Of a stretch of DNA of 64,000 nt, positions 7,484 to 16,933 are shown piece by piece. A program made the position numbers and the translations under genes. The first letter of the stretch is position 1; each line of letters opens with the position of its first letter. This DNA comes from Halodesulfovibrio aestuarii DSM 17919 = ATCC 29578 (GTDB lineage Bacteria; Desulfobacterota; Desulfovibrionia; Desulfovibrionales; Desulfovibrionaceae): positions 1,137,673 through 1,201,672 of the forward strand of contig NZ_ARQF01000021.1 in assembly GCF_000384815.1 (NCBI RefSeq), in the 5' to 3' direction. The notes under the pieces are model-generated. The model was not told where the DNA came from and did no database searches. It saw only the letters and a program-made list of their open reading frames with translations.

Positions 7484-8685
7484 TACTGAAATACCTCCTC
7501 AACGTAGCCATTAGTCATACGGCTGCGGAATGTTACACGCTCTGCGGTGTATGCAGGAGTAAAGTCGAAATCAAAGTAGGTATGGCCCTGTTCAATTTCG
7601 CTTGCACTGTTAATTTCTGCATCAACCCAGCATTTACCACCAAGAATAGCGCCCTTCTGCTCCATAGTGCGAAGGAACTGGTTTACAGATTCCTGCACCG
7701 CTTCAAAATAGATACGCCCTACAGGTCTATCCACTGCCCACATGTGTGCCTGCTGGATAGATTCGTTAATCATATCCGCAATACGACGGGTAGAAAGGAA
7801 GGACCAACGAGCATCGCTTGATGTAGTACGGTTACCCCACAGTCTGTAGCCATCTTCACAAATAATGGTGGCAACTTTGTTTTCGTTCAGCACGTTTGCT
7901 TCACTTGCAGTATCGCCAAGCTCAAACGGAATAGGTCGCGCAGTGCCGGAAATTCCCAGAATCTCCTGGTTAGAAGGAGACCACCAGAAACCTTTATCCG
8001 CGTCAGTTTTGGCAATAAGGCCGGCAACACGCGCGGAAGCAGGTTCATCCTCAAACACGCCATTGCGGTATACAGTTACGAATGGCGCAACAATGTAAAC
8101 GCGGGCAGAGCCGAACAGTTTGGCATCCTGCATTGCTGCTTCAGAATCTGAACTACAGCCATCTTTAATAGCAATTGCGTTAAGTCTGTCTGCAATAGTT
8201 TCCAATTCAGCAGCAACAGGGTTTTTAAGGTAGGTTCCTGCATTGTCAGGATCTTCATAACGCTGATGCGTGAAGCCCGGAGCGAGCAGGAGTTTCGGTT
8301 TAACAGCGCACTTGGATTTTGCACCAAGGAATGCATGCACACCCTTCATACCTGTAACGTCAGTACCACCGACAACATTTGTCATAGTGGCTTTTTCGTC
8401 TGCACCTTCTGCAACACGTACAACAACCACAAGGCCGTGATGCTGATCAAAAATCGCATCCATTGCATTCGGGAGTGTACCGGCACGATTGCCTGTTGTG
8501 TCCAGTTTAGCTGCCTTAAGCGGGCTGCCATAAATCAATACCGGAGTATCAAGCGGAAATTCTGTTTCGTCCGCATCCGGAGCGGTACCGACAATACCGA
8601 TCACTGAAGAGCGGACTACCTTAACTGGACGGCCACCTTCGTCGATCTCAATAAATTCGACACCATGTAAAAAATCTGTACTCAT
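7483..8685 (-). CDS. Contractile tail sheath protein (gpFI)
   Basis: A 400-residue sheath protein, close to P2 gpFI (396). It begins FLHGVEFIEIDEGGRPV and SSVIGIVGTAPDAD, the standard N-terminus of the family, and ends with the conserved beta hairpin region (YFDFDFTPAYTAERVTFR). Contraction of the sheath drives the tube through the target envelope. It lies downstream of the fibre cassettes and immediately upstream of the tube gene, as in P2. Confidence 0.93.
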   Translation of the reverse strand: MSTDFLHGVEFIEIDEGGRPVKVVRSSVIGIVGTAPDADETEFPLDTPVLIYGSPLKAAKLDTTGNRAGTLPNAMDAIFDQHHGLVVVVRVAEGADEKATMTNVVGGTDVTGMKGVHAFLGAKSKCAVKPKLLLAPGFTHQRYEDPDNAGTYLKNPVAAELETIADRLNAIAIKDGCSSDSEAAMQDAKLFGSARVYIVAPFVTVYRNGVFEDEPASARVAGLIAKTDADKGFWWSPSNQEILGISGTARPIPFELGDTASEANVLNENKVATIICEDGYRLWGNRTTSSDARWSFLSTRRIADMINESIQQAHMWAVDRPVGRIYFEAVQESVNQFLRTMEQKGAILGGKCWVDAEINSASEIEQGHTYFDFDFTPAYTAERVTFRSRMTNGYVEEVFQ

Positions 8686-8700
8686 GTGTTACAATCCTCA

Positions 8701-9030
8701 CTATGTATCTTGGGTTAAACATTCATCTAATTTTATATTGAGCGCTGCGAGTTCTTCCCGCAACGCTTCTGCCTGATCTTCAAGCTCTTCAAGCCGCGCC
8801 TCGTCCTCTTCTGTTGCTCTACCTGCAACTTTTGCGCGTAATGGACGCACAGAAGCGAGGTCGTTAGCGGTGAGCAGCTGTTGGATTTCGGTAATACGTT
8901 GTTGTGTAAGTTCACATTCTGTTGGCAATGATGGCGGATTTTGCGCATCCCACTCATCAACTTCATAATAACCATCTGGCTTTACTTCCCAAACTTCTGG
9001 ATTCCCTTCAGGGCTTACATATATAGGCAT
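8701..9030 (-). CDS. Tail fibre assembly protein, cassette 1
   Basis: A 109-residue protein with a small N-terminal beta domain (MPIYVSPEGNPEVWEVKPDGYYE) and a highly charged helical C-terminus. The segment LTQQRITEIQQLLTANDLAS is nearly repeated in the cassette 3 chaperone. It starts 5 nt after the stop of fibre gene 1 and is presumably the chaperone for folding or attaching that fibre. It lacks the FLKKC tail found in the other two chaperones. Confidence 0.7.
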   Translation of the reverse strand: MPIYVSPEGNPEVWEVKPDGYYEVDEWDAQNPPSLPTECELTQQRITEIQQLLTANDLASVRPLRAKVAGRATEEDEARLEELEDQAEALREELAALNIKLDECLTQDT

Positions 9031-9035
9031 AATTT

Positions 9036-10406
9036 TTACCTTAAATATTCTTTGATAACGATAAGTCCATTGCCTCCATGACCAGAGCGAGTTAACGTTG
9101 CATGCATATCTCTACCAGCACCGCCACCACCATTGTGACCGTCCAGAATTGTAGGTAATGGCGTCCCCACGGAGTTTACTCCAACACCATTGCCTCCCCA
9201 ATATGAAGCTCCTCCAGCACCGCCGTAGCCTTCGTTGCTACCAAAATCACCGCCGCCACCATACAAGTTTATATCACCACCACTAGCACCATCCCCCTTA
9301 CCACCACTGTTAGCCATTACAGGGCGATTACCGCCGTAACCATATTGATATTTAAAACTGCTGTTCCCGCCATTACTCCCTTCTCCAGAAGTCCCAATCC
9401 CTCCGGCACCAACTACAATGGTTTCACTACCTCCTAAATCGGAGGCCAAATATGCTTTGATTGATGTACCACCAGCACCGCCACCGCCCGCACCAGTACT
9501 AAATAATAGTCCCCCACTTCCTCCACCTCCTGTCACAGTTACTTCGGCTGCGATGAGGTTTGCAGGCTTCGTATATGTTCCGGAGCTAGTAAAAGTTACA
9601 ATATTTATGGACTGGGTACCGGAAGCAGGTAGCCAACTTTGACCAGCTTCGTTTTTAGTAAGCACCTCTCCAACAGATCCCCCTGTTGGCACGTGCACGG
9701 CAGTATCTCCGGTATGTGCCACAATCTTCTTGTACACCGCATTCACAGCTTTCGACGTTGCGATCTTAACTGTACTGGTAGACGTACACGCACTGCTCAT
9801 TACTGACTTGAGTAATTCCCATACACCTATTGGAGTACAAGCAAGATCACTTGCCGTTTTAGCTGTATGCTCTTCTACTGTTGCAAGACGCACAAAACCT
9901 GTTTGTGCTGTGGTTGCAAATCGATGCGCTTCCGGATCTGCATTGTGGTCAAGCACATCCTGCTTGGTTGCCAAAGCTACAGCAGTATCAATGACAAGAC
10001 TCACATCATCCGCATTCTCAAAATGCAGGGGCAGACGAACCACCAGATCACGCACGGAGCCATTTACGGCAACGGGCTTTTCGGTATCAGGGAAATTGCC
10101 GACGCAGAACAGCTTGCCGCTTTCATCCAACAAGCCCACTTCTCGAATAGTGAAGCCGCCTGTATCTGCTGGAATGGCAAATTCAAAAATGAAGGTATTA
10201 GGATCGTCAGAATCAACTTTGATTCCAGCAACTTCTCCTCGCCACACTTCGTTAACAAGGGTTGTCATGCCCTTGTTAGGGATAACAGCAAGACCATTCC
10301 CATCACCGACAACGGCGTGTGTCAGGGAAAAGCTCTGGCCTTGCGTGGAAGCAAGCCCCAAGGCTTGGAGTCCTGTATCCGTAACTACGGTATAAAAATC
10401 AGGCAT
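9036..10406 (-). CDS. Tail fibre 1 with glycine-rich receptor-binding tip
   Basis: A 456-residue fibre. Residues 1 to about 155 are the constant baseplate-attachment domain (MPDFYTVVTDTGLQALGLAS, then GGFTIREVGLLDESG), shared with the two other fibres. Residues to about 250 still match fibre 3 closely. The last 160 residues are extremely Gly-rich (TVTGGGGSGGLL, GAGGGGAGG, YGGGGDFG, GGAGGASYWGGNG, HNGGGGAGR), resembling the polyglycine-sandwich adhesin tips of T-even gp38-type proteins. The start at 10406 has GGAGAG before it. The 192-bp gap upstream separates it from cassette 2. Confidence 0.85.
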   Translation of the reverse strand: MPDFYTVVTDTGLQALGLASTQGQSFSLTHAVVGDGNGLAVIPNKGMTTLVNEVWRGEVAGIKVDSDDPNTFIFEFAIPADTGGFTIREVGLLDESGKLFCVGNFPDTEKPVAVNGSVRDLVVRLPLHFENADDVSLVIDTAVALATKQDVLDHNADPEAHRFATTAQTGFVRLATVEEHTAKTASDLACTPIGVWELLKSVMSSACTSTSTVKIATSKAVNAVYKKIVAHTGDTAVHVPTGGSVGEVLTKNEAGQSWLPASGTQSINIVTFTSSGTYTKPANLIAAEVTVTGGGGSGGLLFSTGAGGGGAGGTSIKAYLASDLGGSETIVVGAGGIGTSGEGSNGGNSSFKYQYGYGGNRPVMANSGGKGDGASGGDINLYGGGGDFGSNEGYGGAGGASYWGGNGVGVNSVGTPLPTILDGHNGGGGAGRDMHATLTRSGHGGNGLIVIKEYLR

Positions 10407-10598
10407 ATTCTCTCCAGATTTATGACAACTCAGCACCACACATCACCACAGTACCAAGCTGTATTTACACTGCTTTTTTCGATAAAATTTCAATCAAACT
10501 TAAAACGGGTAGCAACAGTAAGCCCCCACCACACGGAACACTGCCACAAATTTTGTCAACACTGTCAGGGAAAGATAAACGATCATCTGCGACGTCGG

Positions 10599-10946
10599 TT
10601 AGTTCTTCGGCTTTTTCAACCATTGACACTTTTTCAAAAATGACAGCTTTGTGGAGCCCTTCGTTGACGCACTCTGGCCTTCTGGTGATTCCGGCTTGGC
10701 AAATCTTGCGCCTTCTGGAATCTGCCCTTCAACTGCCGTTATTTCGTGTTCAGAACCGTCCGGCATGTAGTATTTTGTTCCACGCATATCCTGCACATAA
10801 TCCCACGCTTCACCGTTCCACTTAGGATAGAACCCTTCGCGTTGTTCCGGAGCTTCACGAGTTGCATTCAACGGTGGAAAATTGTCAGGATTCGCATAGC
10901 CGGAATACGAGTAGTACCCGTGTTCATTAAAATAATGATTTTGCAT
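10599..10946 (-). CDS. Tail fibre assembly protein, cassette 2
   Basis: A 115-residue protein starting MQNHYFNEHGYYSYSGYANP, with Tyr/Trp-rich beta segments (FYPKWNGEAWDYVQDM) typical of phage fibre assembly proteins. It ends FLKKCQWLKKPKN, almost the same tail as the cassette 3 chaperone. The ATG at 10946 has GGAG at good spacing and lies 2 nt past the fibre 2 stop. Confidence 0.7.
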   Translation of the reverse strand: MQNHYFNEHGYYSYSGYANPDNFPPLNATREAPEQREGFYPKWNGEAWDYVQDMRGTKYYMPDGSEHEITAVEGQIPEGARFAKPESPEGQSASTKGSTKLSFLKKCQWLKKPKN

Positions 10947-10948
10947 AA

Positions 10949-11956
10949 TCACACTCCAAGTGGCGGAAGATAGATTGCAGGGATGAAGCCATAGTTTTTT
11001 GGGCGATTTTCGTGAGAGGTTGGAACGATGCGTGATACGTCCAAGCCCAAACCGCTTCTCAAGATAGTACTAGTGCCAGTTGCACCAGATAAACTTTCTC
11101 CTGTCGCAAAAAGTGCTCCATTTTCATAGTCATTTTTTGTTTCGCCATGCTGCATCAGCATTTGACCTGTTATGTTACGTATTGCATCTCCCTGCGTACT
11201 ACCAACAGACCGACTCCCCCCATCAACAAAGCGTGGAAAATACCCGTCTCCATTTTCATCAAAGACATTCGGCATAAACACATGTGTTTCATTTTCGATT
11301 ACACGATGCGCTGCCTTGTATGCTGCACTCATAGAGAGCAGCGTCTTACCTGCATCTGAAGTTTTAAGCAGCCCTTCACCGTTCGGTACATAGTGGTGTG
11401 GTGGCAGCTCGTCTGGAGGAAAAGGAACCGGATAAATGTGTCCGGCTGGCATAGTCCAACAGGCATCAATGATACGCTGAGTCAATGCATCCATCCCATT
11501 CTTCACGTCCTGCTTAGTGGCAATTGCCACAGCGGTATCAATGACAAGACTCACATCATCCGCATTCTCAAAATGCAGGGGCAGACGAACCACCAGATCA
11601 CGTACAGAGCCATTGACGGCAACAGGCTTACCTGTCTCTGGGAAATTGCCGATGCAGAACAGCTTGCCGCTTTCATCCAGCAAACCGACTTCTCGAATCG
11701 TAAAGCCGCCAACATCTGCTGGAATGGCAAATTCAAAAGTGAAGGTGTTAGAATCGTCCGAATCAACTTTGACTCCAGCAACCTCTCCGCGCCATACTTC
11801 GTTAACCAGAGCTGTCATGCCTTTGTTTGGAATAACGGCAAGACCGTTCCCGTCACCGACAACGGCATGCGTCAGGGAAAAGCTCTGGCCTTGCGCGGAA
11901 GCAAGCCCCAAGGCTTGAAGTCCTGTATCCGTAACTACGGTATAAAAATCAGGCAT
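10949..11956 (-). CDS. Tail fibre 2, short, collar-like tip
   Basis: A 335-residue fibre. The first 157 residues are almost identical to fibres 1 and 3; it then diverges abruptly after ATKQDV. The specific part (MPAGHIYPVPFPPDELPPHHYVPNG, then GDAIRNITGQ and SRIVPTSHENRPKNYGFIPAIYL) resembles the collar/tip domain of phage tail fibres; the GDAIRxITG and ENRPK motifs recur in fibre 3. The start at 11956 has the same Shine-Dalgarno sequence as fibre 1. Confidence 0.83.
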   Translation of the reverse strand: MPDFYTVVTDTGLQALGLASAQGQSFSLTHAVVGDGNGLAVIPNKGMTALVNEVWRGEVAGVKVDSDDSNTFTFEFAIPADVGGFTIREVGLLDESGKLFCIGNFPETGKPVAVNGSVRDLVVRLPLHFENADDVSLVIDTAVAIATKQDVKNGMDALTQRIIDACWTMPAGHIYPVPFPPDELPPHHYVPNGEGLLKTSDAGKTLLSMSAAYKAAHRVIENETHVFMPNVFDENGDGYFPRFVDGGSRSVGSTQGDAIRNITGQMLMQHGETKNDYENGALFATGESLSGATGTSTILRSGLGLDVSRIVPTSHENRPKNYGFIPAIYLPPLGV

Positions 11957-12149
11957 ATTCTCTCCAGATTTATGACAACACAGCATCTTTCTTCATTACA
12001 GCACCCTGTTGTCTCACTCTGCTTTTTCAAATTTTACGTTGGCCACACTAAAAACTGTTCGTTATTACACCGCAAAAAACGGTACCAAATGCTATTCATT
12101 AACTACGTAACGCTGTCGGGTTAAGAGAAACTATCCTCTGCGGCTTCGG

Positions 12150-12629
12150 TTAGTTCTTCCCCATGCGCAGCCAATTGCACTTTTTCAAGAACGACTGCTT
12201 TGTGGAACTCTGCTCTGGTTGACTCTGGTCTTCAGAAGATTCAGGATTGGTCAATGCTACGAGTTCTGACCGCAACGCTTGTGCCTGTGTTTCAAGCTCA
12301 ACAAGACGAGCTTTATCCGCGTCTGTTGCTGTACCTGCTGCTTTTGCGCGTAATGGACGTACAGAAGCAGAGTCATTTGCGGTGAGCAGCTGTTGGATTT
12401 CGATAATGCGTTGTTGTGTGAGCTCCTGCTCTGTTGGTTCAGGTAGAGCCGGTGGTTCCACGGCAATAGGATGGCCGTTTTCATCTAGCTGAATAACCTT
12501 TCCTTGTTCCAATGCTCTTACAAGAGCAGAATGTTCCTCTAATGTAATAGGAACAGCTCGCTGCGGAATCTCTTGATGCACTGTAGAAAGGTAAAAACCA
12601 CCAGATTCAGGGTCATAATATCTCTTCAT
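12150..12629 (-). CDS. Tail fibre assembly protein, cassette 3
   Basis: A 159-residue protein starting MKRYYDPESGGFYLSTVHQEIP, a typical start of tail fibre assembly proteins. It contains the shared helical block LTQQRIIEIQQLLTANDSAS and ends with FLKKCNWLRMGKN. It follows fibre 3 by 1 nt. The 193-bp gap downstream, before fibre 2, has no gene; its last part repeats the fibre leader. Confidence 0.7.
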   Translation of the reverse strand: MKRYYDPESGGFYLSTVHQEIPQRAVPITLEEHSALVRALEQGKVIQLDENGHPIAVEPPALPEPTEQELTQQRIIEIQQLLTANDSASVRPLRAKAAGTATDADKARLVELETQAQALRSELVALTNPESSEDQSQPEQSSTKQSFLKKCNWLRMGKN

Positions 12630-12630
12630 T

Positions 12631-14352
12631 TTATTTACCTATTGCATTCCAATATATGTTACGACCATTAGCTAAATGCGATAGAACATTAAGAATAGCT
12701 TCGAAGCCAGTTAACTTGGGTACAGCCACACTAACAATTGCAGTATCATATCGATACATTCCGTTTATGACATCCAAGTCATACGAGTTAACTCCTACAC
12801 CATAAGTGATTGTTATTGAGCTATAGTCTGTAAAAGCAACTGGAAATACTTGGTCAATATTATGGTATGAAGCATTTACAAGATTGACGGTGCACCAACG
12901 TTGTTCAATAAATCCGTCAGGACGCCGCCAAGCTTTCCCCGGAACCAACTCCACCCACTCGGAACGATCAACCTTGTTTCCATTAATTGCCGCCACCTGC
13001 TGCGCAAGAGCCTGCATATCAATCTGTCCAGCATTAATGGCCACATCAAATGCTTTGATGCACGGAAGAACATAGGAGGTCTTCGGGCGGTTTTCTTCGG
13101 CGGTTGGGACGACACGAGAAGCTCTAAAGTCAACATCACCAATCTGGTTTCCTGAACCAGCGGAAGGAGTTGAACTGACAACAGTACTAACAAATGCACC
13201 GTCTGTTGTAGTTAGTACACCTGATATTCGACCGACTGTGCCTGTGATCTCACGAATCGCATCCCCAGCCCAATCACCAGCCGCCTTGTCTCCATGAGCC
13301 GCCGCAAAGTATTTGGTATAGCAAGGCAAAATGAAGTAGTCCCCGCCGTCCCAACAGTACTTACCGCAAGAGCCATCTTGTACTGCGGCCTCAGCATCCC
13401 ACGCGGCTTCATCTGTAAGGTACGTCCCACACTTCTTCATCCATTCGAAAAGCTGCGGAGCTAAACTGCAAAGTATCTTCTGCTTCACGTTGACAGGAAT
13501 TGTACCGGGCAAGGCTTCTCCAGTTGTAGAGAAGCAAAGTTCACCAACAGGAACACCTGCAACGGCCCCCCATGCTATACTCCCATCTTCCTGCTTTATA
13601 AGCACCTGCCCCGCCTCACCTACATCAAGCGGCAATCCGTGGGGAGCCGTGTCGCCCAAGTGTGTTGTGATCTTCTTGTACACCTCGTTCACAGCCATTG
13701 ACGTTGCAACCTTGACTGTACTGGTAGACGTACACGCACTGCTCATTACAGACTTAAGTAATTCCCATACGCCTATTGGAGTACAAGCAAGATCACTTGC
13801 AGTTTTAGCTACATGCTCTTCATCTGTTGCAAGACGCACAAAGCCTGTTTGTGCTGTTGTCGCAAGTCTGTGCGCTAACGGATCTGCATTATGATCAAGC
13901 ACGTCCTGCTTTGTTGCCAACGCAACTGCTGTATCAATGACTAGATTCACTTCATCCGCATTTTCAAAATGCAGAGGCAGACGAACTACCAGATCACGCA
14001 CGGAGCCATTGACGGCAACGGGCTTTTCCGTATCCGGAAAATTGCCGATGCAAAACAGATTGCCGCTTTCATCCAACAAACCGACTTCTCGAATCGTAAA
14101 GCCGCCTGTATCTGCTGGAATGGCAAATTCAAAAATAAAGGTATTAGGATCGTCAGAATCAACTTTGATTCCTGCAACCTCTCCGCGCCATACTTCGTTA
14201 ACCAGAGCTGTCATGCCTTTGTTTGGAATAACGGCAAGACCGTTCCCGTCACCGACAACGGCGTGTGTCAGGGAAAAACTCTGGCCTTGCGTGGAAGCAA
14301 GCCCCAAGGCTTGAAGTCCTGTATCAGTAACTACGGTGTAAAAATCAGGCAT
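12631..14352 (-). CDS. Tail fibre 3, long form
   Basis: A 573-residue fibre, the longest of the three. The constant N-terminal domain extends to about residue 235 in common with fibre 1. A middle collar-like domain (residues 275-435: GELCFSTTGEALPG, GDAIREITGTVG, ENRPKTSYVLPCIKAF) is related to the tip of fibre 2. A C-terminal domain follows after LVPGKAWRRPDGFIEQRW. It lies directly behind gpI, where P2 places its single fibre gene H, so this cassette may be the ancestral position. Confidence 0.85.
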   Translation of the reverse strand: MPDFYTVVTDTGLQALGLASTQGQSFSLTHAVVGDGNGLAVIPNKGMTALVNEVWRGEVAGIKVDSDDPNTFIFEFAIPADTGGFTIREVGLLDESGNLFCIGNFPDTEKPVAVNGSVRDLVVRLPLHFENADEVNLVIDTAVALATKQDVLDHNADPLAHRLATTAQTGFVRLATDEEHVAKTASDLACTPIGVWELLKSVMSSACTSTSTVKVATSMAVNEVYKKITTHLGDTAPHGLPLDVGEAGQVLIKQEDGSIAWGAVAGVPVGELCFSTTGEALPGTIPVNVKQKILCSLAPQLFEWMKKCGTYLTDEAAWDAEAAVQDGSCGKYCWDGGDYFILPCYTKYFAAAHGDKAAGDWAGDAIREITGTVGRISGVLTTTDGAFVSTVVSSTPSAGSGNQIGDVDFRASRVVPTAEENRPKTSYVLPCIKAFDVAINAGQIDMQALAQQVAAINGNKVDRSEWVELVPGKAWRRPDGFIEQRWCTVNLVNASYHNIDQVFPVAFTDYSSITITYGVGVNSYDLDVINGMYRYDTAIVSVAVPKLTGFEAILNVLSHLANGRNIYWNAIGK

Positions 14353-14360
14353 AATAATTC

Positions 14361-14912
14361 CTAGTTAGCTTTAATGCGCCCTAATTCATAAATGGTCACA
14401 AACTCACCGCAGAATACAGCACTGGATACAAGCGGCTTTTGCGTCAACGCTGCTGGTGTGAGCGCAATTTTCCCAAGATGGGAGCGACAGTTCTTCGCCG
14501 CATTCACAACTCGTTCAACTTCTTGATAGGTTGCTTCTTCCGCTTTGTATCCCGCGGGAAGCTGTACCTCTAAGTCATAGGTTGCGGGTGCGCCCTTCGG
14601 TTCTGTTTCCCACCATTGAATTGCACGCACCGCAATGCCCAGCGCGCCTAAAGCTTCTTCAACGGCTCCGCATGTGCCTTTCTTTTTATGTACACTAATA
14701 GAACGGGCTGTTATCTGCCGTTTCTGCTCATCGCTCCACTCCTCGTTCCACTCATCCACAGAGCGCTCGTAGGCCAGCCATGGAAGCGTGGCCATAGGGC
14801 TTTGGGATGGATTACGAATCCTGTCGATAAGCACAGGCAGGGAAAACGAACGGGCACACGTTTTTTCAAGAGCGCGTTCATACTTGGTGGCATTCGATGG
14901 AAGCAACGACAT
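14361..14912 (-). CDS. Baseplate protein gpI
   Basis: A 183-residue gpI-family protein (P2: 176). The opening LLPSNATKYERALEKTCARSFSLPV and the phrase LPWLAYERSVDEWNEEWSDEQKR are strong family signatures. It connects the baseplate wedge to the fibres. It overlaps gpJ by a base and is followed by fibre 3. Confidence 0.92.
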   Translation of the reverse strand: MSLLPSNATKYERALEKTCARSFSLPVLIDRIRNPSQSPMATLPWLAYERSVDEWNEEWSDEQKRQITARSISVHKKKGTCGAVEEALGALGIAVRAIQWWETEPKGAPATYDLEVQLPAGYKAEEATYQEVERVVNAAKNCRSHLGKIALTPAALTQKPLVSSAVFCGEFVTIYELGRIKAN

Positions 14913-15802
14913 TAGACCGCCACCAGTTCACTATGCAGTGTAATATTGGTGCAGAATGCGGCCTCATGATTGTCATTCATGATGTCTCCTGCCGGTTGCG
15001 TAATTTCCACACGGTGCACACCTGCAATATGCAGAGCTGCATCGATGCCGGATCGGGCTACGCACATGCCGAGAGCGTGGCTCTTAGCAACGTAGGTTTC
15101 CAGATTCTTCCGAGCCTCAACAAGAACAGACTCAGCAGACGGCCCGGGCATGAAATACAGAGTGGCATCTATCTGGTATTCTTTCACTGTCGCCGGTTTA
15201 ATCTGCAAATAATCAGTAAACGGGCGAACATCGCCGTTAAAGACATCCTCCACAGAATCAAGCAATGCCTGATCCGGTACGCCGTTTCCTTTTTTAGAAA
15301 GGATGTACAAGTCTACTTCGACCGGAGCGGGAGACGCCGGATACGCATCCTTTACGCCCACAACAGACATCGCATGAAAAATATACGCTCCTTCAGGCCC
15401 CGCGGTGCTGAATCCTTCCGGCGCAAGCACAACACGTTTTCTGAAGTCGGCATCAGATTCATATGTTGGTGGCACAGGCGGATATGCCTTAGGATCACCC
15501 GCATTCAACATCTTGCGTTTCAACGGAACACCAGCGGCAAGATGGTCTAAATCCTCAGCTTCAGCGTACGCAACAAGCACAGCCTTAACCGCCTCATTAA
15601 TTCGCTGGCGCAGCAGTAATTCACGATACGCATTTGCCTCAAAAATCTTGTACGCAGGGTCAGATGACAACGGTGCCGTAAAATCAGGATCAAGCTCTGC
15701 ATGATAAGCAAGCATCTCCTGTAAGATCTGCTCCACGCTCAGATCTTCAATAATTTTAGGCGGTGCAAGGGTCGAAAGATCGATTGCGTTAAATACACTC
15801 AT
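14912..15802 (-). CDS. Baseplate wedge protein gpJ
   Basis: A 296-residue baseplate J family protein (P2: 302). Recognisable parts are IDLSTLAPPKIIEDL at the N-terminus, LLLRQRINEAVKAVLVAYAEAEDLDHLAA, and the domain around VVGVKDAYPASPAPVEVDLYILSKKGNG. It overlaps gpW by 4 nt and gpI by a base, as in P2. Confidence 0.92.
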   Translation of the reverse strand: MSVFNAIDLSTLAPPKIIEDLSVEQILQEMLAYHAELDPDFTAPLSSDPAYKIFEANAYRELLLRQRINEAVKAVLVAYAEAEDLDHLAAGVPLKRKMLNAGDPKAYPPVPPTYESDADFRKRVVLAPEGFSTAGPEGAYIFHAMSVVGVKDAYPASPAPVEVDLYILSKKGNGVPDQALLDSVEDVFNGDVRPFTDYLQIKPATVKEYQIDATLYFMPGPSAESVLVEARKNLETYVAKSHALGMCVARSGIDAALHIAGVHRVEITQPAGDIMNDNHEAAFCTNITLHSELVAV

Positions 15803-16137
15803 TTTACTTCTACCCCCTCAAGCGTAATCTGCTTGCCGTCCGGCAGGTATTCACCCACCAGATCAAGCACAACAACGCCTTCACGAGTTGACGCAATGCG
15901 TACACTCGTAAGTTTAAAGCGCGGCTCCCAGCGGTTTAACGCTTCCGCTGTGGCTGCATAAAATTCAAGAGAAGTTTCGGCGTTAACCGGTGCATCAATC
16001 AGGGCTGGCAACCGCGAACCATACTCACGGTTTAAAACGCGAGTACCAATTCGGGTTGACAGAATGTCGGCAATAGACTGCCGCAAATGTGCTATTCCGG
16101 AGAGTCTCGCTCCGGTGTCTTTATTGATACCTTTCAT
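15799..16137 (-). CDS. Baseplate wedge protein gpW (gp25-like)
   Basis: A 112-residue gpW/gp25 lysozyme-like-fold protein (P2: 115). It has the family features ILSTRIGTRVLNREYGSRLPALID and the final WEPRFKLTSVRI. In the assembled baseplate this protein initiates sheath polymerisation. It is coupled to gpJ by a 4-nt overlap. Confidence 0.92.
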   Translation of the reverse strand: MKGINKDTGARLSGIAHLRQSIADILSTRIGTRVLNREYGSRLPALIDAPVNAETSLEFYAATAEALNRWEPRFKLTSVRIASTREGVVVLDLVGEYLPDGKQITLEGVEVK

Positions 16138-16200
16138 GCGGCCAATCTAGCAGCACGAGGTGGGTGGTTCCAGTGCGGTTTGAAACTATTTTAAAAGGTT

Positions 16201-16230
16201 AGGCTTCCTGCAATCCGCAACAGGAAGCCT
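16201..16230. repeat. 10-bp inverted repeat between gpV and gpW
   Basis: AGGCTTCCTG and its complement around a 10-nt loop, within the 115-bp gap between V and W. A short T-run follows on the plus strand, but no plus-strand gene ends here. It may be an intra-operon RNA structure that sets V:W ratios. Confidence 0.45.
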
Positions 16231-16252
16231 TTTGAAGATGGCGGATACGCTA

Positions 16253-16933
16253 CTAGCCGGGAGACTGAGTTCTCCCCTCCCTGCAACTATGCGTATGGCT
16301 ATTCAACGACACGTGCGCTTTAACATCGCTATCAGTTGTAATATCGCCTGTAGTATGGAGAGTACCTTTAAAGGAAGCATTACCGCCGTTGCTGCCGCCA
16401 CCTTGAGATAGAGATCCGTTAATTATAGTTTGACCGTTCAGGGTAATCGTCGGTGCAGTAATAGTTGCACTTGTTCCTGCATCTACAGAGACAGCCGCCC
16501 CTGCTTTTGCTGAAATATCCTTTTGGGCCTCTGCCTGAATATTGCCTGTCGCAAGCACGTTCACATCACCTTTAATATCCGCAGTCAGCACATGCGCTGC
16601 CCTGTCGTACGAGATTACAGAACCGTCCTTGTAGACGGTTTTCTGGATCTCGGAACTGTGCTCCGGTGCAGGAAATTTTGTTTGATTCAGGACACCGACA
16701 ATAACACCCAATGCTTGCCCCGGAGGGGTGATGACAAAGACCTGCTCATCAACTTCTAAGGAATCATATGTGCGGTTCCCGGCGGCTCTGGTTGTGAGCC
16801 ACGGCAGGTAGTCCGTAACCACGGTTCCGAACGCCACGCGCGCGGTGTTGTTCTGATAATTAACAGAATGCACCGTCCCTATCCGCACGAGAGTATTAAA
16901 CTGACGTTGTAACTCAGCTAGCTGGAAGCTCAT
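16253..16933 (-). CDS. Baseplate assembly protein / membrane-piercing spike gpV
   Basis: A 226-residue gpV family protein (P2: 211). An N-terminal OB-fold (VRIGTVHSVNYQNNTARVAFGTVVTDYLPWL) is followed by a beta-helical repeat part. Near the C-terminus lies an H213-T-H215 motif, the HxH pattern that binds iron at the spike apex in P2 and phi92. This makes it the puncturing tip of the tail. Confidence 0.9.
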   Translation of the reverse strand: MSFQLAELQRQFNTLVRIGTVHSVNYQNNTARVAFGTVVTDYLPWLTTRAAGNRTYDSLEVDEQVFVITPPGQALGVIVGVLNQTKFPAPEHSSEIQKTVYKDGSVISYDRAAHVLTADIKGDVNVLATGNIQAEAQKDISAKAGAAVSVDAGTSATITAPTITLNGQTIINGSLSQGGGSNGGNASFKGTLHTTGDITTDSDVKAHVSLNSHTHSCREGRTQSPG

